Shown in pieces: positions 35,156-46,195 of a stretch of 64,000 bases of DNA. The position numbers were made by a program, and so were the translations under genes. The DNA lies in contig WBVU01000004.1 in NCBI GenBank assembly GCA_009192285.1, positions 3,122,001 through 3,186,000 on the forward strand, written 5' to 3'. Numbering within the stretch: position 1 is the first letter of the stretch; every line of letters starts with the position of its first letter. Source of the DNA: Morchella semilibera (taxonomy: Eukaryota; Ascomycota; Pezizomycetes; Pezizales; Morchellaceae). The notes under the pieces were generated by a model. That model ran no database searches, had not been told where the DNA came from, and was given only the letters and a program-made list of their open reading frames with translations.

Positions 35156-38100
35156 ATGCAATCAGGCTCTCGCCGCTCAGGCCTTACAAGATCTCTCACC
35201 CCAACATCGTCATCGCCATCGTCATCGTCATCAGTATCACCATCACATTCACCTACTTTTAGCATTACCTCAATGTCCTCCCAGAACTCAACAGGTTCAG
35301 CCAGAAGTCCTCGACAGCGGTCTCGAATAAGTGTGAGCTTCATTTCCCCGTTTCTTTCACAAGAAATCTTCTTTCGGGCATTTTAAACAAATCTATCCGA
35401 GCTTCAGTAACCCTCGCCGCTATGACCTTGCTAACTCGAGCCACAGCCATCTCAACATCTATCTACAATCGAGAAATCCGTCACTCAACTTCTCATTGCA
35501 ACTAAACAACTTCTTGAAACTCTCACCGCTTGGTCGCGGCAGCAGGCCACTGAGGCGGAGGTCTCAGATGTATATGTCCGCCTTGGATCCGAATTTAACT
35601 TGGCGTGTCGAGCATTTACAGCCATAGGAGTAGACACAACCGATTTAGGAAATGTACCAGATGCGCTGAGAACGATATTAGAGAGTACTTTGAGTCAAGA
35701 TGCGAGTCCTCAAAGCCTGGAAGTCTACTTACCAAAGATCAGGGAGATTATCATTAATCTCCTTCATGGACTTAAGAGAAAACAACTAGGGCTACGGCAA
35801 CAAAAGGGTGGGAGAACCACTGGGGACCTTTCTGGATCTGCATCTATAGATAGGGGGCCTCTGCCCCCACAGCAGTCCACCCAAACAACAAGGGCAAGAA
35901 GTGGTGATGGTTTAGATGAGGGCGCACCTCCACGCACATCATCTTTACCGGGAGGAAATACAGTAGTCCGGGCTGCATCGCCGCCAATTCCACCGTACCC
36001 CACCTCGATGAGAAGTTCGGTCTCGACAACGGGGTCTCGAAACTCTCACCAACATTCTGCGTCTATATCATCAAATCTTGCCTCGCCTCCCTTGAATTCA
36101 GCTGAAATTCAGCCTACTCCTACTGTCCAAGAGCCCACCAGGAGTTCTATACCTCAATATATCCCTCCCCCCCCGCCCCCACCCCCTGCCCAAGATGCTC
36201 TTGCAGCCCTGCAGCGAGAAGATCCATTACAACGACGAGCATCTCGCCGGTATTCTGCCTATCAAATTGCTAAACTCACTGGGACATCACCAAATGGGGT
36301 AGCTATGCTACCAACCAGCAGCAACCCATCTGCCATACCCCGAAATAGTCGTGAATCAAAGGAGTCTTTGGATGCTGTTCGAGTAAGACGCTCATACACG
36401 GCCAAATCGATCCCCCGAAGCAATGAAACCTCTCCCATGAGAAATGTAAATCGGATATCAGAAGAGCGTGAGCTTGAGCCTGATCTGCCCATAGCCCATG
36501 TGCCTGAGAAGAAAAGTGGACCTGCAGTTCCTGCTAAAGATGGTGAATCCGTTCGGAATCAGCCCTCTCTCGAAATTGAAACTGGTGCATTCCCTCCACC
36601 GCCCCCGAAAAAAGACGATGTATCGGAGGATGTGCCCCTCAGCGCCCCAGTAAAAGAGCCCGAGACAGGAATTATTCCGTCGCCATCCAAACCTGTGGGC
36701 CGAAGGGGTTCTTCGCCGCCTCCTCCTACAAAAGATCTCACTTTGTTTTTACAACTTGGTCGGTCAATCAAGAAAGTATTTCTTGCGGATGGGGCGGATG
36801 AATTATCTTTGACATCATTGCGTCTTCTTTTTATTTCAAAGTTTAATTACAGCCCTCCTTCTGGTGAAGACTTCCCTGAGATCTACCTTCAAGACTCTGT
36901 TTCCGGTGTGCGATACGAACTAGAAGATTTAAGAGACGTAAAGGACAGGGCAGTGTTATGCTTAAATATTGAAGTTCTTGATGAGGTCAAACGGCATATC
37001 GACGACGGAATAGGCGGTTTAAAGAAACTAGTGGACGGATTGCGTGGTTCTGTAGAAGGACAAAGTCTGCAGATAACTAGGGTAGCAGAACGACAGGAGG
37101 AGGCCGCCAAAAAGATTGCCGAGCTCTCAGTGGCCGCCCCTGTTTCTACCCCGATAACTTTATCACCACCATCATTTCCTAGTTCTTCGGCAGCATCGGG
37201 GGCCACTACAAAGCATGATAATACTGCTCAATTAATCGAACTTCGAGATCTCAGGAAAGATTTGGCAGTTCTGCGACAGGTGTATTCTACCTTTGTCGCT
37301 GATATCAATACATCGATGTCAACTATCAAGACCAAAGCCAGCGCAGTAAAGACTGTTGCTGCTCAGCCTAAGCTTGGTCCAAATGAGGGTCGCACCTATG
37401 TTGAAAACGGAAAGAAGACTCTTGGAACGGATGCAGATGCACTAGTAAATAGAGTTGATGATCTTCAGGATACAGTGGAAGATCTACGGAAAGATGTTGT
37501 ACAGCGTGGTGTTCGTCCTCTAGCACGAAATCTCAACCAGGTCAAGAAGGAGATCGCGCAGGCCAGGGCAGAGCTCAAGAAGATGGCGGACTATATCAAG
37601 CGAGAGAAGCCTGTGTTCAGGAAGGTTTGGGAAAAAGAGGTCGAACTTGTCTGCCAGGAACAGGATTTTTTCAATATGCAAGAAAACCTCATCGAAGACC
37701 TACAAGATGACCTAGACAAGGCGTCACAGACGTTCCAGCTGGTCGAACAGTGCACTGAGCAACAACTTAAGAATGGCCCCACCCCAGGCCCCGGCGCATT
37801 ACGATCTATCAGTAGGGGCCTCCCTGACGATAGGCTTGATCCAAGCGAAGTCAAGGATTCAATTCTCAGTGAAGTTCGTGCTTTACAACCTAACCACGAG
37901 AGCAGATTGGAGGCGATCGAAAGGGCAGAAAAGCTTAGACAGAAGGACCTTGAAGGGAGGATTCCGGAATTCCAGAAGGAGCTCGGCGAGTTTGTAGAAG
38001 AAAACAAGCTAAAGAAGGCCGGTGGTGTAGATGAGGTAGAAAGGCAACGCATGGCAAGGGATGAAAAAGTTAGAAAGGAAGTTTGGGAGAGGAAGAAGCA

Positions 38101-38188
38101 AATGGAGGAAGAGGAGCGGGCTAGAGAGGAGGAGGGGAGTGACGACGACGAGGAGGAGGAGGAAGACGGGTCTGAAAATGGCGAGTGA
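35156..38188 (+). CDS. BUD6: Bud6/Aip3 actin- and formin-binding polarity factor
   Basis: Two exons (35156-35332 and 35447-38188), 972 residues. The intron has donor GTGAGC, branch CTAAC at 35431 and acceptor ACAG. It joins an Ser-rich start (MQSGSRRSGLTRSLT) to STIEKSVTQLL, the beginning of the conserved N-terminal region that runs through VYVRLGSEFNLACRAF. A long disordered Pro/Ser part follows, including a poly-Pro stretch. The AIP3 domain starts near KDLTLFLQLGRSIKKVF and passes into extended coiled coil. The C-terminus is a charged tail (EEEERAREEEGSDDDEEEEED). Bud6 binds actin monomers and formins, promotes actin-cable nucleation and marks growing tips and septa as part of the polarisome. 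No anomalies in the frame. Convergent with JLP2. Confidence 0.93.
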
Positions 38189-39144
38189 TAGGAGGAGTTA
38201 GCATGAAATCCTGAAGAGTATATGCAAATAAGTTTTTTTTTTCTTCCCTCGTTTGAAAAACTGAAGGCTGTATCTACCTTTATCATGGGGATATGTCTGA
38301 TCCATGGGGAAATGTTATATTTAGCACCTTCTACTCATAGTAACGGGGCACACGTATGCTCTCTAACATACACCCGTTTCCATTTCATAAGAGTCCCTGG
38401 TATTTTTCGCCTCGCCCCCCTTTTGCCTGTCTAATATCTCTTGTCTTACATGCGTATCTTTGCATCTTTGTGGTTCTTCGGGCAGGTTATCTCTTTTCTC
38501 CTGTTTTTCTTTTTCCTTTTTTTCCCCTTTCTTTCTTTTTTTGGTCTCTGGATTGGAATGTGGGTTGGGATAATGGAATAACGATAGCTCTAAAATTCAC
38601 AGAGTAAATAAGTCGCCTTGTTAAGTCTCGACACAACGACGTGTATGGGCCCCATATATTGCGATTGGTGGGAGCCACTCGTCCGTTCCTTGTCACCGAG
38701 TGATAGTTTGTGAATAGCTCATGAAACACGTATAACACACCCTCAAGCTACATGCAGGGATAGCACCTAGTATCTACATGTAACATACCCCTTAAGCACA
38801 CGATAGTTGTCATTGATAAACTATGTACATGTTGGTGGTTGGTTTGGCTAGAGCTGTCCCAATACCGCCGGAGGGTATATTCCACTGGTGTTAGTTATAA
38901 TTAAGTTTCATTATATGGGACTGTTGGTTTTTGGTCGGAGTAATGTTGAACTCAAAATTATGTTTCTACGGCCCTCCAGTGCTGGCTACGGTATTTCCAC
39001 AATCACCGGTACCCATCACAATCATTCTGGAGATTTCACTGATCACGAGGGCGGTGGATATATATATATATATCCCCAGGCGGTTATAGGCCCGTGAAAA
39101 CAGGGAAAGTGTGATATAAAAAAAACTTAATACTCCGTCCTAGA
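38189..39144. other. Convergent intergenic region BUD6/JLP2
   Basis: Holds the two 3' UTRs. One TACATGTA octamer (38775) and a TA dinucleotide tract (39058-39073) are visible; no gene. Confidence 0.6.
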
Positions 39145-40116
39145 TTACATGAAGTCATCATAAAAATCTGCGTCCCTTCTATCGTTAGAACTCTCCTCCA
39201 ATGCTTCATCTGTGAACACGTCGTCATAGGCATGGTCTTTCTGCCATGCCTTCTCTCTTCTTTCCTTCATCACTCTAGCCTCTTCCTTCCTCTATACACT
39301 GTTATCCCAAAAAGCTCCCTTTAAAAAATAAAGGCTGTGTGTGTGTGGGGGGGGGGGGGCGCAGCATACCCTCTCCAGCATCAACTTCTTCTCTCTGTCT
39401 CTGATGGTCTTATCTCTTTCCTCCCTTTCCGCTGCAAGATCTGGGAACTTCTCTATCTTGGTTTTGTTGAGCCGGTTGATGACGGCGTTCGTGCGGGCCT
39501 CGATAAGTATCTTCTTGACCTTCCGTTGGTCCTTGAATCCGACCTGACCGACAGCCATGGAGCCGTCTTTTTTGAGGTTGGACCAGGGAGTGTAAACTAT
39601 ATTGACATTGTCTTTTTTGTTTCCTGTAGAAGCGAATACGACTTAGGGATAGAGCAGTAGAATAAGATGGTGGGGACAAGTATATAGACAGACCCTCAAT
39701 TGAGTTTGCCTTTGTGAGCTGGCAGCAATCATTTAGGAGCTCTAGGCTGACATCTTCCCAACTCTGACCTTCTTTGAGTCGTAGGTAGATATGCGCCGAT
39801 GAGAGCTTATCTGCGTGGAACTGTGGTCGTCAGTCGCATATCCTGTCTATTGGTAAGGGTGGAAGTTGAATACCCTAGGCGCTATGTCAATCTAATCTGA
39901 ACTCAAGTTTTATAGATAGCGGTATTCGTGAGCAGGTACACATACCAAAGATCTTCGTCCCATCCATACTTTATCAACTCCTCGTCTACCCTATATCAGC
40001 CCAACTCAATTTCCCTCCCAAGCTTTGACAGCACAGAACTTACTCTCAACCTTATCCTTCCCCATGTAAATATACGCAGCCGGCTCGACCACGCTCGACG
40101 TGAAGTAGTACACCAT
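39145..40116 (-). CDS. JLP2: CCDC25/Jlp2-like NFACT-R (DUF814) protein
   Basis: Five exons on the minus strand. It begins [20 protein letters not shown], continues [14 protein letters not shown], then [15 protein letters not shown], then [20 protein letters not shown] and MAVGQVGF, then the coiled [19 protein letters not shown] segment, and ends DADFYDDFM. The order and motifs match human CCDC25 and yeast Jlp2: an NFACT-R fold with a basic, charged C-terminal helix. The family is related to Rqc2/NEMF RNA-binding modules; human CCDC25 is also reported as a DNA sensor. The fungal role is poorly known. Acceptor GGGTAG at 39986 restores the conserved asparagine. The exon 2/3 border leaves one extra Tyr (LWY/FH), so that junction is uncertain. 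Intron 4 carries a G13/C13 run next to a GT repeat. The next gene upstream on this strand, AGX1, ends about 330 bp away. Confidence 0.88.
39347..39359. repeat. G13 homopolymer inside JLP2 intron 4
   Basis: On the coding strand it reads C13 followed by a CA repeat, between donor GTATGC and the acceptor near 39296. Confidence 0.85.
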
Positions 40117-40447
40117 CTCGGTTTCTCCCCGCGCAAAACAAAAACAAAAACAAAGAAAATGATGGTTCGTGGAAGTTGTTGGCTTAAGTTCAATTTTGGC
40201 GGGGTAAAAAAGCACTGATCACGCATGCGGCTCAACCTGCAATGGAAAATGAAATATGGCGCCCGCCAACTCCATTCCTACTCTAGTCACATAAAATCAA
40301 TAGAGCGTGCTAAATGCACCTATGTAGGTATTGAAATAATTTTTTAGCCATTATCTACGTACAAAAATCACCCAGGATTCATGCACCCCGCTACCGCTTT
40401 CCCGCGTTTACCGTTAACTTTTAGATCGTAGTTATAAGCAAATTTAT
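40117..40447. other. Short intergenic JLP2/AGX1
   Basis: A 331-bp gap between the AGX1 stop and the JLP2 start. It must hold the AGX1 3' UTR and the JLP2 promoter. No other feature seen. Confidence 0.6.
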
Positions 40448-41754
40448 TTAAAATTTATAGCCAGCCTCTAGCAAGCTCGCTCTTAGGGCATCCAGTGCCT
40501 TGTTGATGTGTCCAAAGTCTCCATTCATAACACTGACACCCATGTGTCCAAACCTGAAATATTTGGGCCCAATCTCCTTGTGCAAACCTCCCGCAAAGAT
40601 AACACCCCTTTCCAGCAGCTTAGGTAGGAGATCTGGCGCACCAATACCCTCGGGTAGGTATATAGCCGTCATCCCATTCGCCTGGCACTCGGGGTCCTCG
40701 GCAAGTTGCTTCAAGCCCATTTCGCCGATGGCCTTCTTAATTAGCCTACTGACTTCTTTGTGTTTCGCAAATCGCTCTTCCATTGGTATGGATGTGATCT
40801 GCTTAAGGGAAGTGTGAAGACCACGGATGAGTTGGGGGGAGGGAGTGGCAAAGTAAGAAGGCTTCTTAGCCTCGTAATTACGCATGATTGGTAGCCAGTT
40901 TGCAAAAGATGCGAAGTATGAGCTTGGTGGTGTTGTTCTAGCATTAAACCTTTCAATTGCTTTGCCGCTGACCATGAGGATACACAGTCCAGCAGGAACA
41001 CCAATAGCCTTCTGTGAAGCAGTGAGAACAACATCAATGCCCCAGTCATCGAAGCGAATCTCCTCGCAACCGACGGAGCATACACCATCCACTATGATGA
41101 GTGTGTCTGGTGAAACTCGGTGCACAAGCTCGGAGATAGCTTTGACATCCGAAAGAACACCAGTGGATGTATCGGTGTGAGTAATAGTGATAAGTTTATA
41201 CGGCTTTTCTTTTAAGGCGGCTTCGATCTCCGAAAGAGAGGGGCGAGAGCCGATAGGAGCTCTCAGTTGGGTAGGGTTTGCGCCATAGGTAGAAAAACAA
41301 GTTGAGAATGAATCGCCAAAGTATCCTATTTATATTTGATTTTAGAAAACTCTTTAAACATGTTTTAGTTGCTTGGTAATTTGAGAACGTACCTGTGTTC
41401 AGAACCAACACATCTTCTCCCCTCTCCACAATGTTTGCCGCCACAAAATCCCATCCCAATGTTCCAGATCCAGAGACAGCGAATGGCTGCGCTGAAGGAT
41501 CAGTGCTCAAGAACAATTGTCTTAACATTGACAATGTCTCTCCGAACACATTTACAAATGGAGCACCAACATGGCTCTCACTGTGCCAGATCAAGAAAGT
41601 CGAATATTAGCCACCAGGTCAAGACCGAGTGAATCACTTCGAATGGACTGTAGACAACGACATACCTAGGATGAGACAACGCCATAAGGACATCGTCGTC
41701 AAATTCAATGGGACCAGGAATAAGAAGGGTTGGGTGCGCAGCTTGTGAAGACAT
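40448..41754 (-). CDS. AGX1: Alanine-glyoxylate aminotransferase, class V
   Basis: Three exons (41666-41754, 41393-41580, 40448-41325), 384 residues. It starts MSSQAAHPTLLIPGPIEF, the usual N-terminus of class-V AGT/SPT enzymes. Key blocks are FAVSGSGTLGWD (cofactor phosphate site), HTDTSTGV, IIVDGVCSVG with the Asp that holds the pyridine N, and LTASQKAIGVPAG, whose Lys forms the Schiff base with pyridoxal phosphate. The enzyme transfers the amino group of alanine to glyoxylate, making glycine and pyruvate. The C-terminus (LLEAGYKF) shows no clear peroxisomal signal. Introns are 85 and 67 bp. A longer N-terminal extension is not supported, as the upstream open stretch is in another frame. 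Divergent from VPS29. Confidence 0.93.
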
Positions 41755-42489
41755 TCTGAATGGTGGTGCAGTAGTTATACAAGTTGTGGGAGGACAAGAT
41801 ACGGGACGGGCAGGAGGAGGGGATGCAGAGGAGAGATGCCTGTTGATGAGGGACAGGCGGGGAGAGGATCGTGCAGCCAGTTTGAAAGAGAGTGACGGTA
41901 ATAGCCGGGCAAGGCAATGTGGGAATTCTTAGGTTCAGAATTAGGGCAAAGAAGAAAGGGGCGGTGAACCGAGGCTACCTATGCTGGTTCGCGCGTGTTG
42001 TGTGGGTGTGTGGGTGTGTGGGGAGGGGAGGGGCAGATTGGCGGGGTAGGCGAGAGGCGCGTACTCTATCTGGAGTGGTGGATGGATGGATGCTTGTGCG
42101 TGCGTGCTGAATGGAAGGCTTGAGGGCGAGGAGGATCTTGCACCATAAAAGCAAACTCCGGACTCCGGTGACGACATCCGAAATCCCCGAAGAGCCTCAA
42201 CAAGGCTGTCTGTCTGTCTAACCTGATATATTCTAGGCTGTGCCACCACAGTTAAAGGTGTGCATGCGTGCCGGGTAACTGCCCTACAGCGCAACCCCAC
42301 AACCACACACACACACAAGAGCTCAGGGACAAGCTGAGCTCAGGAACAAACAGAAACTGACGAATTAAGTCGCTTAGTGAGTTACAGAGCTACCTCCTTT
42401 TATGCAATGACTGATCTAGTAAAAAAGGAAACAAATACTTTAAGCTTTCTCTCCCCACCATCCTATCTACAATCTATACTTCCCAATCA
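41755..42489. other. AGX1/VPS29 divergent promoter region
   Basis: A 735-bp region holding both promoters. GT- and GA-rich simple sequence near 41990-42050 and a CA tract near 42300-42317. No gene. Confidence 0.6.
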
Positions 42490-43383
42490 ATGGCATCTCG
42501 TCTGGTCCTATGTATCGGAGACCTCCATATCCCAGACAGAGCTCCAGTAATTTCCCCCCACTCAAAGTGCGTTGGTAGAGTAACTTCTAATCTTATGTCT
42601 AGGATATCCCGGCGAAGGTCTTATCCTGCTCCCAAGCTTCTCAAGCTTCCCCGGCTCGGATAGCCAGTTATCATAGAACCAATAACTGACATTCACTCTA
42701 GTTTCGCAAACTTCTCTCTCCCGGTAAAATTGGCCAGATCCTCTGTCTAGGCAACTTGACCGATAAAGAAACATACGACTTTCTACGTTCAACCGCCCCT
42801 GATCTTCAAATTGTCAAGGGTGATTTCGACGTTGATGCAACAAACCTTCCGTTATCAAAGGTTGTAACCCACGGTAATCTGCGCATTGGGTTCACGCATG
42901 GGCACACTATTATCCCGCAGGGTGATAGTGATAGCCTGCTGATTGAAGCTAGGAGACTGGACTGCGATGTATTAGTTTGGGGAGGGACACATCGATTTGA
43001 AGCCTATGAGCTGGAAGGCAGATTTTTCATCAACCCAGGTGAGTAGATCACAGAAGAAAATTGGGATGCAGAATAGCACATAAGGACAAGATGTGGGTCG
43101 GGTGGTTACTAATAGTAGATGAGTAGGTTCGGCAACAGGTGCGATATCGGGTGGATGGGTCTCTGACGAGGAGCCGATTATCCCAAGTTTCTGCTTGATG
43201 GACGTATGTTCTCATCGTTTTACCGCAATTTATGTGCTGTTGCTAAAATATCAATGCCTATTATAGGTCCAAGGCAGTGTTCTTGTTCTCTATGTCTATC
43301 AGCTCCGCACTGACGAAAAAGGCAACGAAAGTGTCGGGGTAGAAAAGGTCACTTTCAGAAAGAACGGCGAAGCTACGTCATAG
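42490..43383 (+). CDS. VPS29: Vps29 retromer subunit
   Basis: Four exons (42490-42570, 42702-43038, 43127-43203, 43267-43383), 203 residues. MASRLVLCIGDLHIPDR is the first metallophosphoesterase-fold strand, followed by KLLSPGKIGQILCLGNLTD, VKGDFDVDATNLP, FTHGHTIIPQGDSDSL, VLVWGGTHRFEAYE and INPGSATGA. This is the retromer cargo-recycling subunit, which scaffolds Vps35 and Vps26 on endosomes for return to the Golgi. The fold resembles phosphodiesterases, but retromer Vps29 acts mainly as a scaffold. The second intron has a good TACTAAT branch. The first donor (GTTGGT at 42571) is weak and was chosen for phase; it could shift by a few residues. Convergent with the PITH gene. Confidence 0.93.
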
Positions 43384-43940
43384 AAGGATTGATGATTTTC
43401 TAGTGGTGTGGCAGAGGATTTGCCATGTATGAGGGTCGAAATATTAGACGCCTAGCAATAGTTTTAGGCATCATGTTAGTGTGAGCGAGTACTGAGAGTA
43501 ACCTGTCATGGGACTGGTTTGTATATTTTACACCCTTCGTTTCTTCATTATTATTAGTGGTAGTTTTTATGGCAAAATTTGGATACCCGGCGTATGGTAG
43601 ACTTTAGTATTCGAAGTTCATCGGATTGCAGTATATTTTCCAGCGTGATACTTTATCATCGATTAGGCTGGATCGCTATATATATATATATATGTATATG
43701 TAATATGGCATTTTAGGTTATTACTCGGACTCTCTAAAGCAAAATTTATTACCGGACCTCAATAGCTGAGGTTTGGAACACTATATGCAACACAAAGTGT
43801 CATCTCATAGAAATAATATACTATTATATACCTCTTTCCGGGAAATTGCATGCTAGTTGTTATAAGCTAATTGTGTGCAAAGATAGATTTTTGAGGTATC
43901 CCGATGCTTAATATAATGAAGAAGAGCAACGCCTGTAAAA
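43384..43940. other. Convergent intergenic VPS29/PITH gene
   Basis: 3' UTR space with a TA repeat around 43676-43693. No gene. Confidence 0.6.
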
Positions 43941-44780
43941 TCAGAATCCTTGATTATGTCCTCCCGTTCCCATCGCCCCGTAATTGGCGCCAGGGACAAG
44001 ATTTTTATGATCTGCTGGGTTGGCAGCAGCCTCATAATTTGCCACCACTGCCTCCTTCCGCAACTCTGTCCATGTCCCTTTGAACCCTAAATAGCTCAAT
44101 TTTGTAATTTCTTCTTCGTCATCGTCGTCATCAACATCTCCGGAGAAATTCTTCTCGAAAAATAGTGTTAAAGAATGAACATTCTGGAATAAGGATCTCT
44201 TGACTGGCATCTCTACAACCTCGCTGGTGAGAGGAAGCTCGAGCGTTTGTATAGGCTTTAGATCGGCAGCAGTGGAGAAATCAAGATCATCGCGATTAAT
44301 GAAGATTTTTAGCGTCTTGGGAGCAGTCGTCCCCGGGGGTGAACGGATCATAATCGAGTGTAGTTTTACGGTTCCTGTAAAGCTTTTGCGTCACTTAAGT
44401 TAGTAGAGAGCTCATTCTGAGGGAAAGAAGGATCACAAACGGGATAAACATGAGAAGCTGCTCGTCAACATCACTCTCGAGGAAGATAGTGCTATCGAGG
44501 CGTTCATCCCATGTTTTCTTGACAACCTTCATGCCAGTGCCCGGGACGCTTTCATTAAGAGTGGTGATTTTATCAAATTCGATGTGTTGGTAAAGAGAGG
44601 ATTGGAGCGCTGGAGTTAGATCGTCTGTATATAAGTGTGTTGGTTAGCTACTTATGTCTACGATGGGAATTATGGGCTGAGCCTGCCGGAATGATCATGG
44701 CCTCCGGGACCGTGGGAATGAGAATGGTCATCATGATCGTGTTCATGATGGCAGGAGTGGGAATGAGAATGGTCTGCCAT
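43941..44780 (-). CDS. PITH-domain protein (PITHD1-like)
   Basis: Three exons (44687-44780, 44441-44624, 43941-44382), 239 residues. A His/Asp-rich, possibly metal-binding N-terminus (MADHSHSHSCHHEHDHDDHS...) leads into DDLTPALQSSLYQHIEFD and TTLNESVPGTG, the start of the PITH domain. KVVKKTWDERLDST, SDVDEQLLMFIPFTGTVKL and SIMIRSPPGTTAPKTLKIF follow. PITH domains occur at the C-terminus of thioredoxin-like TXNL1, which binds the proteasome cap, and alone in PITHD1. No thioredoxin domain is present here. The first intron (44625-44686) has a GC donor (GCAGGC) and an ACAG acceptor. The splice is supported because it joins HDHS to DDLTP in frame and because no GT donor fits before an in-frame stop. 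The second intron uses AAAAG as acceptor. Function in fungi is unclear. Confidence 0.88.
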
Positions 44781-45249
44781 GGTCTTTATTTATGTCTTAA
44801 AAGGTTTTATTGCGGTTTATCGTGGTTTAGATAGAGAGATTTCACGAAATGTGGGGTACAGGGTCTGATGTCATCAGATCAAGCTATTTTCATGCAGGTC
44901 ATCCCGCATGGGACCAGAGCTACGCTGCACTTAGCGATGCGCGCCCTGAAGACAAGATGAGGCTTTATTTCTGTGGAATCAGCTCTTTAACGCTGTGCCT
45001 ACAGCCCTACCAGTAGATTTATCTGCGAGATGCTGGCCAATAAGCTTTCGTCTAGAGCTACAAACAGGCACGCGCAAATATTTTCACAGGAATTACTAAA
45101 ATGGCTGCTTGGTTTATCTCATCTAGGAGCATGATTAAGTCAATAATCAGCACAAAAGTGCGTTAAGTTTACCGTATACTCCATGCTCTAGACCCAATGC
45201 ATTCTTGAGAAATTGATAGGTTTTCGCCACCCCATAACACCCTTCATAA
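44781..45249. other. Intergenic PITH gene/DAD2
   Basis: A 469-bp gap between tandem minus-strand genes. It holds the DAD2 3' UTR and the PITH gene promoter; nothing else seen. Confidence 0.6.
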
Positions 45250-45798
45250 TCATTTTTGAGGAAGTACCGGAATTCTGACCAAGGTCTGCGGCATTGGGAC
45301 ACCGTTCTCATCTCGTCGTAATCCATCATGTTCCTCCTGCTTTTCTTGTCTTGGCTTCGGTGAAAATGGGTTGTCCTCTTCGGTTTCTTTAGGTTGTGGG
45401 ATTTTTGCTACGGCTGTGTCAGTGTCAAGCTTGTGATGCAGCCCAAGATAAGATATTACAAGAAGCCATAGCAATTGCCCTAAGAACATTATGCCAATTC
45501 GATAACACCGCAGCAACAGCTATATAAAGTGCGTATCATATCAGCCTGGAATAACTTTAGTCTACATCAGGCTGGGTTTGTAGGTACCCTCGGTTCCGTC
45601 AGTTAACGTTGCTAGCTTTCCCTCTAATTCCTCCATCTGTTTTGCTAGCCCAGCGGATAGATCTCGCAGTGCCATCAAATTCTCAAGTTCCTGCTTTTTC
45701 TCGTTTATCCTTGCAACCAGGGCTGGGGACCCTGAGGCGGAAGTAGAAGCAGAAGGTTGGCGGAAATGCTGGGAGTAGCGGTTTGGATAGTTTGACAT
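45250..45798 (-). CDS. DAD2: DASH/Dam1 complex subunit Dad2
   Basis: Three exons (45588-45798, 45460-45519, 45250-45407), 142 residues. The core ARINEKKQELENLMALRDLS and AGLAKQMEELEGKLATLTDG is the Dad2 coiled coil. Exon 2 supplies TEAVAAVLSNWHNVLRAIAM, and exon 3 ends VPMPQTLVRIP, a motif found at the C-terminus of filamentous-fungal Dad2. Dad2 belongs to the ten-subunit DASH ring that couples kinetochores to spindle microtubules. The start is the ATG of MSNYPNRYSQ; a longer upstream open frame would add unlike sequence and cross into the promoter. Intron 2 could end at GTAG (used here) or six bases earlier at ACAG, a two-residue difference. Divergent from the shugoshin gene with 397 bp between starts. 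Confidence 0.92.
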
Positions 45799-46195
45799 TG
45801 ATTCCGAAAATCGATCAATGGGAGATTGTATATTCCTGTGATTCTTTAAGAGATACCCTTTGTATTTGTATGTGGAGTATTTCTGCCTTATGCAAGGGTT
45901 CAAGCGTAGCAAGTGAGGAGGTTAGTATATGTAGGTATTTCGATACCAGTGAGGTGGGGCATCCAGCTGCCATGGATTCAACGCGTCGTGGATCTGAACA
46001 CAAAAGAGCTCCCACTTGCCCGGATTCGGTTAAATGTCAACAGACAGGCACTGAATCCTCCTCCCTTGCCCACCACTCACCATCCATTCACAAAGTACAT
46101 AATCACTTATCCCCCTCCTCGTGACCCGGACTTCTTCCTTTTTTCCATTTAAAGTATCATCACGCATCTAAATCCGATCTATACACCACAGTGTC
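45799..46195. promoter_or_regulatory. DAD2/SGO bidirectional promoter
   Basis: A 397-bp gap between two divergent chromosome-segregation genes. It contains the palindromic ACGCGT (45981-45986), the MluI cell-cycle box bound by MBF (Mbp1-Swi6) in yeasts. No TATA box is evident on either side. Confidence 0.5.
45981..45986. promoter_or_regulatory. MCB (MluI cell-cycle box) ACGCGT
   Basis: A perfect ACGCGT about 183 bp from the DAD2 start and 210 bp from the SGO start. The sequence is seen; MBF binding and G1/S timing are inferred from yeast. Confidence 0.5.

Noticed and set aside
37591-38286. 231-codon minus-strand frame
   Set aside because: Antisense shadow of the BUD6 coiled coil and acidic tail (Ser runs).
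41705-41917. Possible N-terminal extension of AGX1
   Set aside because: It overlaps the true start in a different frame and contains no targeting-like sequence continuous with the enzyme.
45562-45912. Longer DAD2 start upstream of MSNYPN
   Set aside because: The extra residues do not resemble Dad2 and extend into the divergent promoter.
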